Shown in pieces: positions 34,103 to 43,567 of a stretch of 64,000 bases of DNA; within the stretch, counting starts at the first letter, position 1, and each line of letters begins with the position of its first letter. Made by a program: the position numbers and the translations under genes. The notes under the pieces are model-generated. The model was not told where the DNA came from, ran no database searches, and saw only the letters and a program-made list of their open reading frames with translations. Source of the DNA: Pseudomonas sp. IPO3778. GTDB lineage: Bacteria; Pseudomonadota; Gammaproteobacteria; Pseudomonadales; Pseudomonadaceae. The stretch is from NCBI RefSeq assembly GCF_013386825.1, contig NZ_JACARC010000013.1, positions 1-64,000 of the forward strand, read 5' to 3'.

Positions 34103-34462
34103 ATGTTTACTCACCGACGGATCGAGCGGCATCAATTACCCTGCTTCCTTCAAGTATTCAATCGCCTCACGGACAAGCCCATTGGTTACCTGGGGAATGT
34201 TTCCGAGAAAGGGCTGATGTTGATCAGCCAATTGCCCATGATGATCGACGTGGATTTTGAGTTGCGCTTGAAGATCCCCGGGCCTGAGGGCGAGGTACAG
34301 GCCGTCGACCTCACGGCTACGTGCCTGTGGTGCCATGAAGATATCAACCCTCAGCATTATGATTCCGGGTTCAGCGTGTCCCAGGCGCCTGCCGAATATG
34401 GCGAGGTGATCAGCGCACTGTTGAATTATTTCAGCTTTGATCCCTTGCAGGCCTCTGCCTAG
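34103..34462 (+). CDS. PilZ-domain protein (c-di-GMP binding)
   Basis: A 119-residue single PilZ domain. The c-di-GMP motifs are intact: RxxxR in HRRIERHQ and (D/N)xSxxG in GNVSEKGL. It should bind cyclic di-GMP and act as a cytoplasmic effector in motility or biofilm control. The ATG at 34103 lacks a strong ribosome site; an in-frame TTG at 34085 is an alternative start. It is convergent with the DUF58 operon. Confidence 0.85.
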   Translation: MFTHRRIERHQLPCFLQVFNRLTDKPIGYLGNVSEKGLMLISQLPMMIDVDFELRLKIPGPEGEVQAVDLTATCLWCHEDINPQHYDSGFSVSQAPAEYGEVISALLNYFSFDPLQASA

Positions 34463-34479
34463 GGGCTGTGGGCCGGGGT

Positions 34480-35811
34480 TCATAACACACCGGCTTTTTT
34501 CCAGCTCAGGTAGCGGGTCACCAGGGCTGCTCCCAGTTCCGAGGGCAGGGCGTCCAGAACAGACAGGCCATGGGCGCCCAGGCGGTCACGGAGTTCGTCC
34601 CGTGTGTTGAGATAGTCGACAGTGCCGCAATAGGCCAGGGCTTCCGGCAGGGTTTGCACGGGGGCTTGGCGCAACTGGTCAAGGACCTCTTCCCGCAGGC
34701 TGGCGACCAGTACCCGATGCTGGCGGCTGATGCGTTTGACGGCGCCCAGCAGCTCTTCATCATCCTCATCCCGCAAATTGGTGATCACGATCACCAGTGA
34801 ACGCCGTTTCTGCCGGGCCAGCAGCTGGCTGGCGGCCGCCTGGTAGTCGGCTGTGCGCCGGGACGTGTCCAGGTCATACACCGTGTTCAGCAGCAGATTG
34901 AGCTGCCCGCTGCCCTTGACCGGCGCCAGGTAGCGAGGCCGGTCGCAGGCAAAGGTGCAGAGCCCCACTGCATCGCCCTGGCGCAAGGCGACATAGCTGA
35001 GTAGCAGGCAGGCGTTGAGGGCGTGGTCGAAGTGTGAAAGCTGAGCGTCCTGGCTGCGCATGCGCCGGCCACAATCGAGCATGAACATGATTTGCTGATC
35101 ACGCTCATCCTGATACTCCCGGGCAATGGGGGTACGTTGCCGGGCAGTGGCTTTCCAGTCGATCTGGCGCAGGCTGTCGCCCTCGCGAAATTCGCGCAGT
35201 TGATGAAACTCCAGGCCCAGCCCGCGTCGTTGCCGCTGGCGTACGCCGAGCTGGTTGAGCCAGTTGTCCACCGCCAGCAACTGAGCGCCATACAAGCGCG
35301 CGAAGTCCGGGTAGACGCGGGTGGCATCGCTGACGTCTATCAGGCGTCGTGCCGACCACAGCCCCAGTGGGCTGGGAAGGTGGATTTCACACCGGGTGAA
35401 ACTGAAATGCCCGCGCCGTAGCGGTCGCAGCCGGTAGCCCAATTGGCTCTGTTCACCGGGTCGCAGTTCAATGGACTGGGGCAGGTTTTCCACCAACAAG
35501 CCGTCAGGCACATGGTCGAATAGCTGGACCACCAGCGGCTGGGGATACGTGTGTTCCAGCGTCACGCGCACCTCTCCCCAGCGACCCAGTGCCAGGCTGC
35601 CGGGCATTTGCCGCCGTACGCGTGGGGACGGCCGGCGGCGCAAGCGACTGGCGTCCAGCAGGGCCAGCAGCAACAGGGCCAGCAGCAAGCCCCAGGTCAC
35701 CGAATGCAGGGTGTCTGGCACCTTGATCCGCAACGCCATCAGTGCGCCGAGCAAGGTGCTCAGGCCCAGTAGCACGCCGAGCCAGATCAATAGCAGGCGG
35801 GACGGTCTCAT
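34480..35811 (-). CDS. DUF58 protein with von Willebrand A-like domain
   Basis: A 443-residue membrane-anchored protein with two N-terminal spans (about 5-24 and 36-52) and a C-terminal DUF58/vWA-like domain (LEFHQLREFREGDSLRQIDWKATARQ). The metal-site motif, normally DxSxS, reads LDCGRRMRS, so the site is degenerate. DUF58 proteins partner MoxR AAA+ ATPases, whose gene ends eight bases upstream. Last gene of a six-gene operon. The start at 35811 is taken because the longer frame overlaps moxR in another frame. Confidence 0.88.
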   Translation of the reverse strand: MRPSRLLLIWLGVLLGLSTLLGALMALRIKVPDTLHSVTWGLLLALLLLALLDASRLRRRPSPRVRRQMPGSLALGRWGEVRVTLEHTYPQPLVVQLFDHVPDGLLVENLPQSIELRPGEQSQLGYRLRPLRRGHFSFTRCEIHLPSPLGLWSARRLIDVSDATRVYPDFARLYGAQLLAVDNWLNQLGVRQRQRRGLGLEFHQLREFREGDSLRQIDWKATARQRTPIAREYQDERDQQIMFMLDCGRRMRSQDAQLSHFDHALNACLLLSYVALRQGDAVGLCTFACDRPRYLAPVKGSGQLNLLLNTVYDLDTSRRTADYQAAASQLLARQKRRSLVIVITNLRDEDDEELLGAVKRISRQHRVLVASLREEVLDQLRQAPVQTLPEALAYCGTVDYLNTRDELRDRLGAHGLSVLDALPSELGAALVTRYLSWKKAGVL

Positions 35812-35818
35812 AGGCGTG

Positions 35819-36799
35819 TCATTGCCGTGGCGCCGGGACTTGGTCCAGCAGTTGCCTGAGCACCTGGTCGACTTCCAGCCCGTCGATATCCAGCTCCGGG
35901 GCAATGCGCACCCGATGGCGCAACACGGCGAGGGCACACCCTTTTATGTCGTCCGGGGTGACGAATTCGCCACCGCGCAGCAGGGCACGGGCCCGTGCAC
36001 CCCGCACCAGGGCGATGGAGGCCCGGGGGCCTGCGCCGATGGTCAGGCCCGGCCAACTGCGGGTGGTGCGGGCCAGGCGCACCGCGTAGTCGAGTACTTG
36101 CTCATCCAGCGCCAGTTCGCTGGCGATCTGTTGCAGCAGCAGTACGTCTTCGGCGTGCAGTACCGTACGCAAGGGCTGTACGTCGAGCATGTCGGCCCGG
36201 GACGAGCGGGTGACTTCGCGCACCATCTCCAGCTCCTGCTGCGCCTCGGGGTAGTCCATGCGCACCTTGAGCATGAACCGATCCAGTTCGGCTTCGGGCA
36301 ACGGGTACGTGCCTTCCTGCTCGATCGGGTTCTGGGTGGCCAGCACCATGAACGGCTGGCCGATGGGCAGCGCTTCGCCTTCGAGGGTCACCTGGCGTTC
36401 CTGCATGGCTTCCAGCAACGCTGCCTGGGTTTTCGCCGGGGCACGGTTGATCTCGTCGGCCAACAGTAGGTTGGTAAACAGCGGCCCCTTGCGCAGTTTG
36501 AACTGCTCGGTATGCAGGTCGTACACCGCGTGGCCGGTCACGTCGCTGGGCATCAGGTCCGGTGTGAACTGGATGCGCGCGAACTCGCCGCCAAAACAGC
36601 GCGCCAGGGCACGTACCAGCAAGGTTTTGCCCAGGCCGGGAACACCTTCAAGCAGGACATGGCCACCCGCGATCAACGCCGTGAGCACGTCATCGATCAC
36701 CTGGTCCTGGCCGATGACGGCCTTGCGCAGTTCGACGCGCAACGCCTGGGCCAGTTGGCTGGCGCGTTGAATCGGGTCAGCGGGAGGTAATTCGCTCAT
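35819..36799 (-). CDS. MoxR-family AAA+ ATPase
   Basis: A 326-residue AAA+ ATPase of the MoxR family. Walker A is GVPGLGKT (52-59), Walker B is LLLADEINRAPAKTQAALLEAM, and the sensor region ATQNPIEQEGTYPLPEAELDRF is typical. MoxR proteins act as chaperones that mature partner complexes with vWA proteins, here the DUF58 protein encoded next. Its start overlaps the DUF4350 stop by four bases (ATGA). Confidence 0.93.
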   Translation of the reverse strand: MSELPPADPIQRASQLAQALRVELRKAVIGQDQVIDDVLTALIAGGHVLLEGVPGLGKTLLVRALARCFGGEFARIQFTPDLMPSDVTGHAVYDLHTEQFKLRKGPLFTNLLLADEINRAPAKTQAALLEAMQERQVTLEGEALPIGQPFMVLATQNPIEQEGTYPLPEAELDRFMLKVRMDYPEAQQELEMVREVTRSSRADMLDVQPLRTVLHAEDVLLLQQIASELALDEQVLDYAVRLARTTRSWPGLTIGAGPRASIALVRGARARALLRGGEFVTPDDIKGCALAVLRHRVRIAPELDIDGLEVDQVLRQLLDQVPAPRQ

Positions 36800-37953
36800 A
36801 GGGCATTCCTGAGGGTTTGCAGGTTCGCCACCTGGCGGCTGAAGTCGGCGCTGGAGAGCCGTTTCGCCGGGAGTGGGCCGAGGGCCTGGCTGATGACGAG
36901 GGTGGGTTGGCGGGACAGACGTTCAAGGACCCGTGATTGTTCGGCGGTGTCGAGGTGTTCGAAACCGGGATGACGGCGCCGGGCTGTGCGCTGGATGTCG
37001 TGCTGCAAGGCTTGCAGCAGAGCGTTTTGCCCGCCGCGGCGTAGCAGGAAGTCGGCGCTGGCTTTCAAGTGTTCCTGCAATTGCCGGCGGGCCTTGGGGG
37101 CCGGTTGCCGGGTCGGGCCGTGGCGGACGCTGGCGTGCCATAGCCCCAGGGCGATCAGTGCAGCAAGTGCCACCAGGGCCTGGGGGAAGTAGCGCAGCAG
37201 CAGGCTGAACAGGTCCTCGGCATCAGTGTTAAACAGCAGCGTGACCTGAGTGCCTTGGCTCAGGTACCAGAGCAGCCAGGCATTATCGTGTTGGCCGATG
37301 GCCGGGCTTTTCCACAGGTCGCTGTCGGTAACCACTGTCACACGGCCTTGCCCGAGGTTGATCTGCATCAGGTGGGTCGACTTGGCACTGTTGGCCGAGA
37401 ATTGCGCCAGGTGCCTGGGGTCGGTGAGGTTGAAGTCAGTGTCGAAGCTGAAATAGGCCGGCGCCGTTTCGTTGTCCACATAGAGTTTGGTCAGGTCCGG
37501 CGCTTTCTTTTTACGCGCAGGGGCTGGTGCGTCGAACGCTTCACTGAAGGATTGATGTACCTGCACGCGGTCCAGCAGCAGGTCACCGCTTTTGCCGGTG
37601 TCCTCGTCCCACAGTGCCTCGGCCACCAGCAGCAGGTGGCCGCCATCTCTGGTCCATTGCAGCAGTTGATCAACCTGGGGCGGGCTCATGTTGCTGCGCT
37701 CGCCCAGCAATAACAGGCTGTTGCCTTCGGGCGAAAGGCTGGCCAGCCGCTCCAGGCTGTTGGTCTGTTCCACCACCAGGCCTTGCTGGCGCAGAAAATG
37801 TTCCGCCGCAAGGTAGGGGTTGGCGAGGGCTTCAGGCGAAGGGCCGCGATCGACCACCTCCTGGTATGGAATCGCCTTGTGCCAGGCATATAAGCCGCCT
37901 GCGGCCAACAGACATGTCACAAGCAGCCCCACCCACAGCAATGGCCGGTTCAT
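36796..37953 (-). CDS. DUF4350 domain membrane protein
   Basis: A 385-residue protein with an N-terminal span (about 5-23), a DUF4350 domain outside the membrane (NSLERLASLSPEGNSLLLLGERSNMSPPQVDQLLQWTRDGGHLLLVAEALW, a Rossmann-like GATase-type fold), and a second span (about 253-270) before a cytoplasmic C-terminal part. Overlaps both neighbours by four bases. Function unknown; it always accompanies this MoxR operon type. Confidence 0.87.
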   Translation of the reverse strand: MNRPLLWVGLLVTCLLAAGGLYAWHKAIPYQEVVDRGPSPEALANPYLAAEHFLRQQGLVVEQTNSLERLASLSPEGNSLLLLGERSNMSPPQVDQLLQWTRDGGHLLLVAEALWDEDTGKSGDLLLDRVQVHQSFSEAFDAPAPARKKKAPDLTKLYVDNETAPAYFSFDTDFNLTDPRHLAQFSANSAKSTHLMQINLGQGRVTVVTDSDLWKSPAIGQHDNAWLLWYLSQGTQVTLLFNTDAEDLFSLLLRYFPQALVALAALIALGLWHASVRHGPTRQPAPKARRQLQEHLKASADFLLRRGGQNALLQALQHDIQRTARRRHPGFEHLDTAEQSRVLERLSRQPTLVISQALGPLPAKRLSSADFSRQVANLQTLRNAL

Positions 37954-39479
37954 TGCGCCGCTCCCGAGCCGAACAGGGCTCGCCAGCTGTTGCAGAGCTG
38001 TTGTTGTGCGAGGGCAGGAGGCAGGCGGTGGCCATAGGCAAGGTTTTGCCAGTAGCGGGTCAGTTCATCACTGAATGCCAGCAACTGCGGTTGTTGCAGT
38101 TGGCGGATGTGTTCCAGGACCTGGCCTTCGGTGTCGGCGCTTTTCAGCGGCAGGTTGAAGTCGTGCAGCAGGCGGCTAAGCAAGCCACGGTAAAGCAAAC
38201 CGAGAGCTTCCCGAGGCTGGGTTGCCCAGAGCTGTTCGGCGGTGCCGGCGATGTCTTCCGGCAGCGTGTCGGCCCCCAGTTCGAGGCCGAACAACTGTGG
38301 GGGAACGGGGTTGGCAGCCTTGGGCTTGTGCGGTCTGCGTCGGCTGACAAACGCATGCAGCCAGTCGCGATAACGCCAGATCACCAGGGCCAGCACACCC
38401 ACCAGCAATCCCCAGAGCAGTACCTCAAGCCCTTTCGCGATGTGCTTGAACGAATCGCTGTTGAGGTTTTTCAGGAATGCTTCCAGCCAGGCCGGCAGCT
38501 TGGCGTCACCTGCCGCTTTGTTTTTGTCTGTGGCTTTATCCTCGCCGAAGCGATAACGGGTGACGGTCTCCGGGTTTTTGAACGGTGGCTGTCCCAGCAG
38601 CGCCTTGATCGACTGATTGGCCGATTGCGTACTCAGGTGCTTTTGGGGAACCGGCTCATCCGCCCATACCGGTGGCGCCGTCGGGACCAGCATCAGCCCG
38701 ATTACCAGCAGCAGGACCGGTGCCACACCACTCAGGCGCTGGCGCAGTCGACGGAATACCAGTTCCAGGTCCCAGGCTTCCAGTACGGTGCGGCGGTTCA
38801 GGTACAGGCTGAAACCACAGGCGACGTAGATAGGCTCCCAGAACACCAGGATCAAGGCGTAGAAGGCGTTGGTCAGGTGTTCCAGCCAGCGCCATTCGTT
38901 CCCGGCGGTGAGTACCAGCTGTTGCCAATCCCAATCCCGTTCGACCTGTTGCGGCAGGAAGAAATAGAACACGGCCATCAACCCGAACCACAGGGCGATT
39001 TCCAGGTGCACCCCGATCAGGGTCAGCCACCGGGCAGCGCCAGCGTTGCGTTGTTGCAGTACCCCGAGACGGTGTTGGCGTGCCGGGCCTTGCAGGCCCT
39101 CGAGCTGGACCACCGGCATCACGAAGCTGCGGCTCAGGCTGAAGCGCCGCCACGTCAGGCTGGCCAGCAGTTGGCCCTTGAGCAGGCTCGGCCATTGGCG
39201 CAGGGCCTGCTTGAGGCTGGGTGTTTCGCCAAACAGGGCCTTGGACAGGATATACAGTGGCAGCCGGTCGAATGCCGGTTTCAGCCACCAGAACAACAAC
39301 AGCGCGGTGGTGGGATGATTCCACAGCAGTGCGCTGAGCAGGGCGAAGACCGGCAAGGTCACGATGGCCCAACTGCCCATCAGCAACAGCCGATGTTCGC
39401 GGGCCAGCAGGATGCCCAGGTCCATGGCTTCCCAGGAGGTACGCGGACGGATCACGACGCTGGCATCACTCAGGCGCAT
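37950..39479 (-). CDS. DUF4129 domain membrane protein
   Basis: A 509-residue multi-span membrane protein whose C-terminal part is the DUF4129 domain (EALGLLYRGLLSRLLHDFNLPLKSADTEGQVL). The N-terminal half has several hydrophobic segments. ATG 39479 is preferred over an upstream TTG at 39497. It overlaps the SpoIIM-like gene by 14 bp and the DUF4350 gene by 4 bp. DUF4129 is found attached to transglutaminase-like proteins elsewhere. No catalytic domain is visible here. Confidence 0.86.
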   Translation of the reverse strand: MRLSDASVVIRPRTSWEAMDLGILLAREHRLLLMGSWAIVTLPVFALLSALLWNHPTTALLLFWWLKPAFDRLPLYILSKALFGETPSLKQALRQWPSLLKGQLLASLTWRRFSLSRSFVMPVVQLEGLQGPARQHRLGVLQQRNAGAARWLTLIGVHLEIALWFGLMAVFYFFLPQQVERDWDWQQLVLTAGNEWRWLEHLTNAFYALILVFWEPIYVACGFSLYLNRRTVLEAWDLELVFRRLRQRLSGVAPVLLLVIGLMLVPTAPPVWADEPVPQKHLSTQSANQSIKALLGQPPFKNPETVTRYRFGEDKATDKNKAAGDAKLPAWLEAFLKNLNSDSFKHIAKGLEVLLWGLLVGVLALVIWRYRDWLHAFVSRRRPHKPKAANPVPPQLFGLELGADTLPEDIAGTAEQLWATQPREALGLLYRGLLSRLLHDFNLPLKSADTEGQVLEHIRQLQQPQLLAFSDELTRYWQNLAYGHRLPPALAQQQLCNSWRALFGSGAAQ

Positions 39480-40446
39480 GGCGATTGCGTCCGGCAAACA
39501 GCAGATAGGCCGCCATCAGCAACCACAGGGCCGCGCCCGCCAGGTACTTGATCCACGGCGCCACGGCGGTGGTGGAAGACCAATACGCTTCGATAAACGC
39601 GGCGATCAGCAGGAACACCATCACCCCACAAATCATTTGCACACTTTTACGCGCGGCCAGTCTCAGGGATTCGCTTCTTGTCAGTTGCCCCGGTGCAATC
39701 AATGCCCAGCCCAGTTGCAGGCCTGCTGCGCCAGCCAGGGCAATGGCGCTCAGTTCGAAGGCGCCATGGCCAATCACAAATGACCAGAAGGTCTGACCGT
39801 AGCCGATTTGTGTCAGGTGCCCGGCGACGGCACCAATGATCAGGCCATTGAAAAACAGGAAGAACACGCTGCCCAGGCCAAACAACAGCCCGGCGGCAAA
39901 GGTCTGGAAGGCGATGCCGATGTTGTGCATGACGTAGTAGCCAAACATCATCCAGTCTTCGCTGGACGCGCGTTCGGCTGCCCGGCCCAGGCGGCTGGCG
40001 TCGGGATCGTACATGCCCTGCATCTCGGCCACTTGCTGGGGGCTGACGATGCTGTAGATCAGGTCCGGAAACAGGTACACCAGCAAGGCGATGCCGATCA
40101 GGCTGCCAAAGAACAGCAGGCTGGCGGCCAGCACGAATGGCCATTGGGCGCGAACCAGCCTGGGGAAGTCGGCCAACAGGAAACCCAGTACGTTTGCGCC
40201 GAGCTGGCTGCGATGGCGATACAGCTGTTGATGGCCGCGCAAGGCAAGCTGTTGCAGCGGGTCAACCAGATAACTGCTGTAGCCGCGCTCTTGGGCCAGG
40301 GCCAGGTGCTGGCACAACTGCCGGTATTGATGGGGGAAGTTGGCGAAGTCAGTGCCCTTGGTTTTACCTTTTTCCAGCTGTGCCAGTTGCGCGGCAAAGG
40401 CCTGCCATTGCGGCTGATGACGGCTTTCGAAAAGACTCTGTTTCAT
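39466..40446 (-). CDS. Stage II sporulation protein M-like (SpoIIM/DUF95) membrane protein
   Basis: A 326-residue membrane protein of the SpoIIM family with a soluble N-terminal helical region (about 1-100) and five or six spans. The conserved motif IGHGAFELSAIALAGAAG is present. The organism does not sporulate; SpoIIM homologues in these operons have an unknown role. It overlaps the RDD gene by four bases and the DUF4129 gene by 14. Confidence 0.89.
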   Translation of the reverse strand: MKQSLFESRHQPQWQAFAAQLAQLEKGKTKGTDFANFPHQYRQLCQHLALAQERGYSSYLVDPLQQLALRGHQQLYRHRSQLGANVLGFLLADFPRLVRAQWPFVLAASLLFFGSLIGIALLVYLFPDLIYSIVSPQQVAEMQGMYDPDASRLGRAAERASSEDWMMFGYYVMHNIGIAFQTFAAGLLFGLGSVFFLFFNGLIIGAVAGHLTQIGYGQTFWSFVIGHGAFELSAIALAGAAGLQLGWALIAPGQLTRSESLRLAARKSVQMICGVMVFLLIAAFIEAYWSSTTAVAPWIKYLAGAALWLLMAAYLLFAGRNRHAPE

Positions 40447-41135
40447 GCGGGCCCCAACAAACCGCGGGCCACGCCGTTGAGTTCTGTGACGGCGCGGGCA
40501 GGGGAGACCTGCAAGGGCATGGCCAGGATTGCGGCCAGTTCGTTGACCCGTTCGGTGGACAGTTCGGCCTGGCGTTCGGCGAAGCTGAGTATCGCCCGTT
40601 GCTCGTTCAGCTCAAGGGCGAACGGCAGGCGAAGCGCAGCAGCTTGCGGCACTTGTGGACGGGAAAGTGGTTGTTCGCGGTAAATCACCAGGGTCCCGGC
40701 CGCCAGGTCACCCAGGCGCTTGAAGTTAGGGTGTTGCAGGCAACTGATGGCGCCGAGGAAGTAGCCAAACGGCAGCATGTCGACAAAACGCAGCAGGTTG
40801 CGGATCAGCGAGGCGGACCAGCCGATGGGCGTGCCGTCGTCCTGTACCACCCGCAGGCCCATGATTTGCTTGCCGGGCGAGCAGCCCTGGTTGAGCACTT
40901 CGAACAGCACCATGTACCACCAGCTGACGAGGAACAGCAACAGCGAGCCCAGGCCAATGCCCAGGTTGCCGAGAAAGGCGAGGGCCATGAACAGAATGCC
41001 GAGAAGCAGGCCACGCAACCCCAGGTCGAAGGCAAAGGCCAGCGAGCGGACCATCAGGCCGGCCGGGCGCAGGGGCAGGTCAATGCCCTCCGGGGTCTCG
41101 ATCTGGTGGCGGGTATCCAGTGGCGCAGGTGGCAT
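40443..41135 (-). CDS. RDD family membrane protein
   Basis: A 230-residue protein with an RDD domain: RSLAFAFDLGLRGLL (the R...D signature), several spans, and CSPGKQIMGLRVVQDDGTPIGW. First gene of the six-gene overlapping operon RDD / SpoIIM / DUF4129 / DUF4350 / MoxR / DUF58. Function unknown; some RDD proteins have been proposed as ion antiporters. Confidence 0.89.
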   Translation of the reverse strand: MPPAPLDTRHQIETPEGIDLPLRPAGLMVRSLAFAFDLGLRGLLLGILFMALAFLGNLGIGLGSLLLFLVSWWYMVLFEVLNQGCSPGKQIMGLRVVQDDGTPIGWSASLIRNLLRFVDMLPFGYFLGAISCLQHPNFKRLGDLAAGTLVIYREQPLSRPQVPQAAALRLPFALELNEQRAILSFAERQAELSTERVNELAAILAMPLQVSPARAVTELNGVARGLLGPA

Positions 41136-41324
41136 CGCGGTCCTTGGCAGTGCAGTGCTGGCGCCTGGGCGGCAGCGGCGGGGTTGGAAAGACGGATGCT
41201 AGCAGTGTCGACGCTGGAAGCAACCACTCAACGATTTACTGAATGTTTGTACAGTAAACACAACGCTGGCCCCCGATGCCTTCAAGCGCCTAGACTTTGC
41301 CGGTCATCAGCACAGGAATAGCCC

Positions 41325-42752
41325 GTGACCACCATTTTCTGGTACGACTATGAAACCACCGGCATCAATCCGCGTACCGACCGCCCGCTGCAGGTAGCCG
41401 GCATTCGCACCGACCTTGAGCTTAACGAGGTCGGGCCGCCGGTCAATCTCTACTGCCAGCCCAGCGACGATATCCTGCCCCATCCGGCAGCGTGCGCGAT
41501 TACTGGCATCACCCCTGGCGTGCTGGCGGAAAAAGGCTTGGCCGAAGCCGACTTCATGACTCGGGTGCACGCCGAACTGGCGGCGCCAGGCACGTGTGGC
41601 GCCGGCTACAACACCTTGCGTTTTGACGATGAGATGACGCGCTACAGTTTGTATCGCAACTTTTTTGACCCTTACGCCCGTGAGTGGCAAGGCGGTAACA
41701 GCCGCTGGGACCTGATCGACGTGGTACGCACCGCTTACGCCCTGCGCCCGGACGGGATCGTCTGGCCGCAGCAGGACGGGCGCGTCACCCTCAAGCTGGA
41801 GCGTTTGACGGCCGCCAATGGCATCGATCACGGCCAGGCCCACGACGCACTGTCCGACGTGCGCGCCACCATCGCGTTGGCCCGGTTGATCCGCGAGAAG
41901 CAACCCAAGCTCTATGACTGGCTTTTTCAGCTACGCAGCAAACAACGGGTCATGGACCAGGTGCGGTTGTTGCAACCGATGGTGCATATCTCCGGCCGTT
42001 TTTCTGCCGAACATCATTACCTGGGTGTGGTATTGCCGCTGGCGTGGCATCCGCGCAATCGCAATGCATTGATCGTCAGCGACCTGGGGCTCGATCCACA
42101 GGGGCTGCTGGACGAGGACGCCGATACCTTGCGTCAGCGCTTGTATACCCGCCGTGACGATCTGGCCGAAGGTGAATTGCCGGTACCGCTCAAGCTGCTG
42201 CACATCAATCGTTGCCCGGTGGTTGCACCGTTAAGTGTACTTCGGGCGCAAGACCGCGAGCGCCTGCAACTGGATATGGATGAGTACGCTGCTCGCGCCC
42301 TGCGGCTTAGCGACGCACAAGAACTATGGCGCGATAAATTAGCGGCGATTTATGCCGAGGAAGATTTTGCATCGAGCGCCGATCCGGAGCAGCAGCTATA
42401 CGATGGTTTTATCGGTGATCGTGATCGACGTTTATGCGAACAAGTGCGAGTCGCTGAGCCTGAGCAACTAGCACGGCAGCAATGGCCTTTCGATGATGAA
42501 CGTTTGCCTGAATTATTATTTCGCTATCGCGCCCGTAACTTCCCTGAGACCCTGAATAGTGAGGAGCAACAACGCTGGAGAGTTTTCTGTCAGCAACGTT
42601 TGTCAGACCCGCAATGGGGGGCGCCCAATACCCTTGAGGCGTTTAAACAAGCGCGTCTTGATTTGGCTGTTAGTGCTACACCGTTTCAGCTGAAGGTGCT
42701 CGATGAGTGGCAGGAATATGCTGATTCTTTAGCGAGCCGGATGAGCCTGTAA
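41325..42752 (+). CDS. sbcB: Exodeoxyribonuclease I
   Basis: A 475-residue DEDDh 3'-5' single-strand DNA exonuclease used in recombination and mismatch repair. Catalytic acidic residues lie in FWYDYETTGI (Asp8, Glu10) and HDALSDVRATIAL. The C-terminal part is the usual SH3-like and helical region. GTG start behind AGGA. The last 450 bases use noticeably more A/T-ending codons (TTA leucines, ATT, TAT, GAT) than the first part and than the neighbours. As in P. aeruginosa it sits beside mvaT and purU. Confidence 0.95.
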   Translation: MTTIFWYDYETTGINPRTDRPLQVAGIRTDLELNEVGPPVNLYCQPSDDILPHPAACAITGITPGVLAEKGLAEADFMTRVHAELAAPGTCGAGYNTLRFDDEMTRYSLYRNFFDPYAREWQGGNSRWDLIDVVRTAYALRPDGIVWPQQDGRVTLKLERLTAANGIDHGQAHDALSDVRATIALARLIREKQPKLYDWLFQLRSKQRVMDQVRLLQPMVHISGRFSAEHHYLGVVLPLAWHPRNRNALIVSDLGLDPQGLLDEDADTLRQRLYTRRDDLAEGELPVPLKLLHINRCPVVAPLSVLRAQDRERLQLDMDEYAARALRLSDAQELWRDKLAAIYAEEDFASSADPEQQLYDGFIGDRDRRLCEQVRVAEPEQLARQQWPFDDERLPELLFRYRARNFPETLNSEEQQRWRVFCQQRLSDPQWGAPNTLEAFKQARLDLAVSATPFQLKVLDEWQEYADSLASRMSL

Positions 42753-42780
42753 ACGGCGCCCGGGTAAAATACGGGCAATA

Positions 42781-42812
42781 AAAAACGCCAGCTAGCTGGC
42801 GTCTTTTATAGC
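42781..42812. terminator. Terminator between convergent sbcB and mvaT
   Basis: The stem ACGCCAGC / GCTGGCGT around a TAGCTA-type centre is flanked by an A run on the left and TTTTA on the right, so it can work both ways. Confidence 0.85.
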
Positions 42813-42842
42813 GTTGCGTATCACGCAGCGTCCTTGCGTGGC

Positions 42843-43217
42843 TTAGCCCAGCAGGGTAGCCCAACCTTCAACTACGTCGCCGCCCCACTTGGCTTTCCAC
42901 TCTTTCAGCGTTTTGTGGTTGCCACCTTTGGTTTCAATCACTTCGCCGTTGTGCGGGTTTTTGTATTGTTTAACCTTGCGCGCACGCTTGGTGCCGGTAG
43001 TTTTTACGGCACCACGTGGAGCCTTAACTTTCGACTCTGGATCCAGCAGCGCAATGATGTCACGCAGGGATTTGGAGTACTCGCCCATCAGGGTGCGCAA
43101 TTTGCCTTCGAATTCCAGCTCGGTTTGCAGTTTGTCGTCTTGGGACAGGTTCTTCAACCGGGCTTGCAGCTCTTTGATCGCTTCTTCGGTGGCGCGGTAT
43201 TCGTTGATCAGGGACAT
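42843..43217 (-). CDS. mvaT: H-NS-family xenogeneic silencer MvaT
   Basis: A 124-residue MvaT/MvaU-type protein. The N-terminal coiled-coil (about 1-60, EYRATEEAIKELQARLKNLSQDD) makes dimers and oligomers; the C-terminal domain (KVKQYKNPHNGEVIETKGGNHKTLKEWK) binds AT-rich DNA. It silences horizontally acquired and virulence genes. The start at 43217 (MSLINEYRATEE) has AAGG upstream. The synteny with sbcB and purU matches mvaT (PA4315) rather than mvaU. Confidence 0.93.
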   Translation of the reverse strand: MSLINEYRATEEAIKELQARLKNLSQDDKLQTELEFEGKLRTLMGEYSKSLRDIIALLDPESKVKAPRGAVKTTGTKRARKVKQYKNPHNGEVIETKGGNHKTLKEWKAKWGGDVVEGWATLLG

Positions 43218-43567
43218 GGGGACTACCTTATTTAGGGCGCTGGGTGAAAGGGGATAGTGGCCCAATAATAGTCAGACGGTTTGCCCAAGTAAACATTTAA
43301 GACCGCATTTATGTAATTTACTTTGATTGTTTGTGGCGAAAGCGTGGGGTTGAGTTAAATAGTAAGGGTTAAGACCTAAAGATGCTCTCGTTAAGTCTTG
43401 GCTTACTGCCGGAGTCCACGCGTTTGCACACATATAGTGGGTAAAACCTTACGCTATTAAGGGGCAGGGCTGACGCGGGCGGTCAGAATAAGCGTTGAGG
43501 AATACTGCAGTTTTTCTGCGCAATCGCTAGAATGGCGGCCTTTGCGAAGTTCTGGAGTTTCCCCCTA
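43218..43567. promoter_or_regulatory. AT-rich divergent region between mvaT and purU
   Basis: A 350-bp region without a gene, clearly richer in A/T than its surroundings. A sigma-70-like promoter for mvaT can be read on the minus strand: TTTACT at 43288-43293, 17-bp spacer, TATTAT at 43265-43270. I see nothing else distinct; MvaT may bind here itself. Confidence 0.5.
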
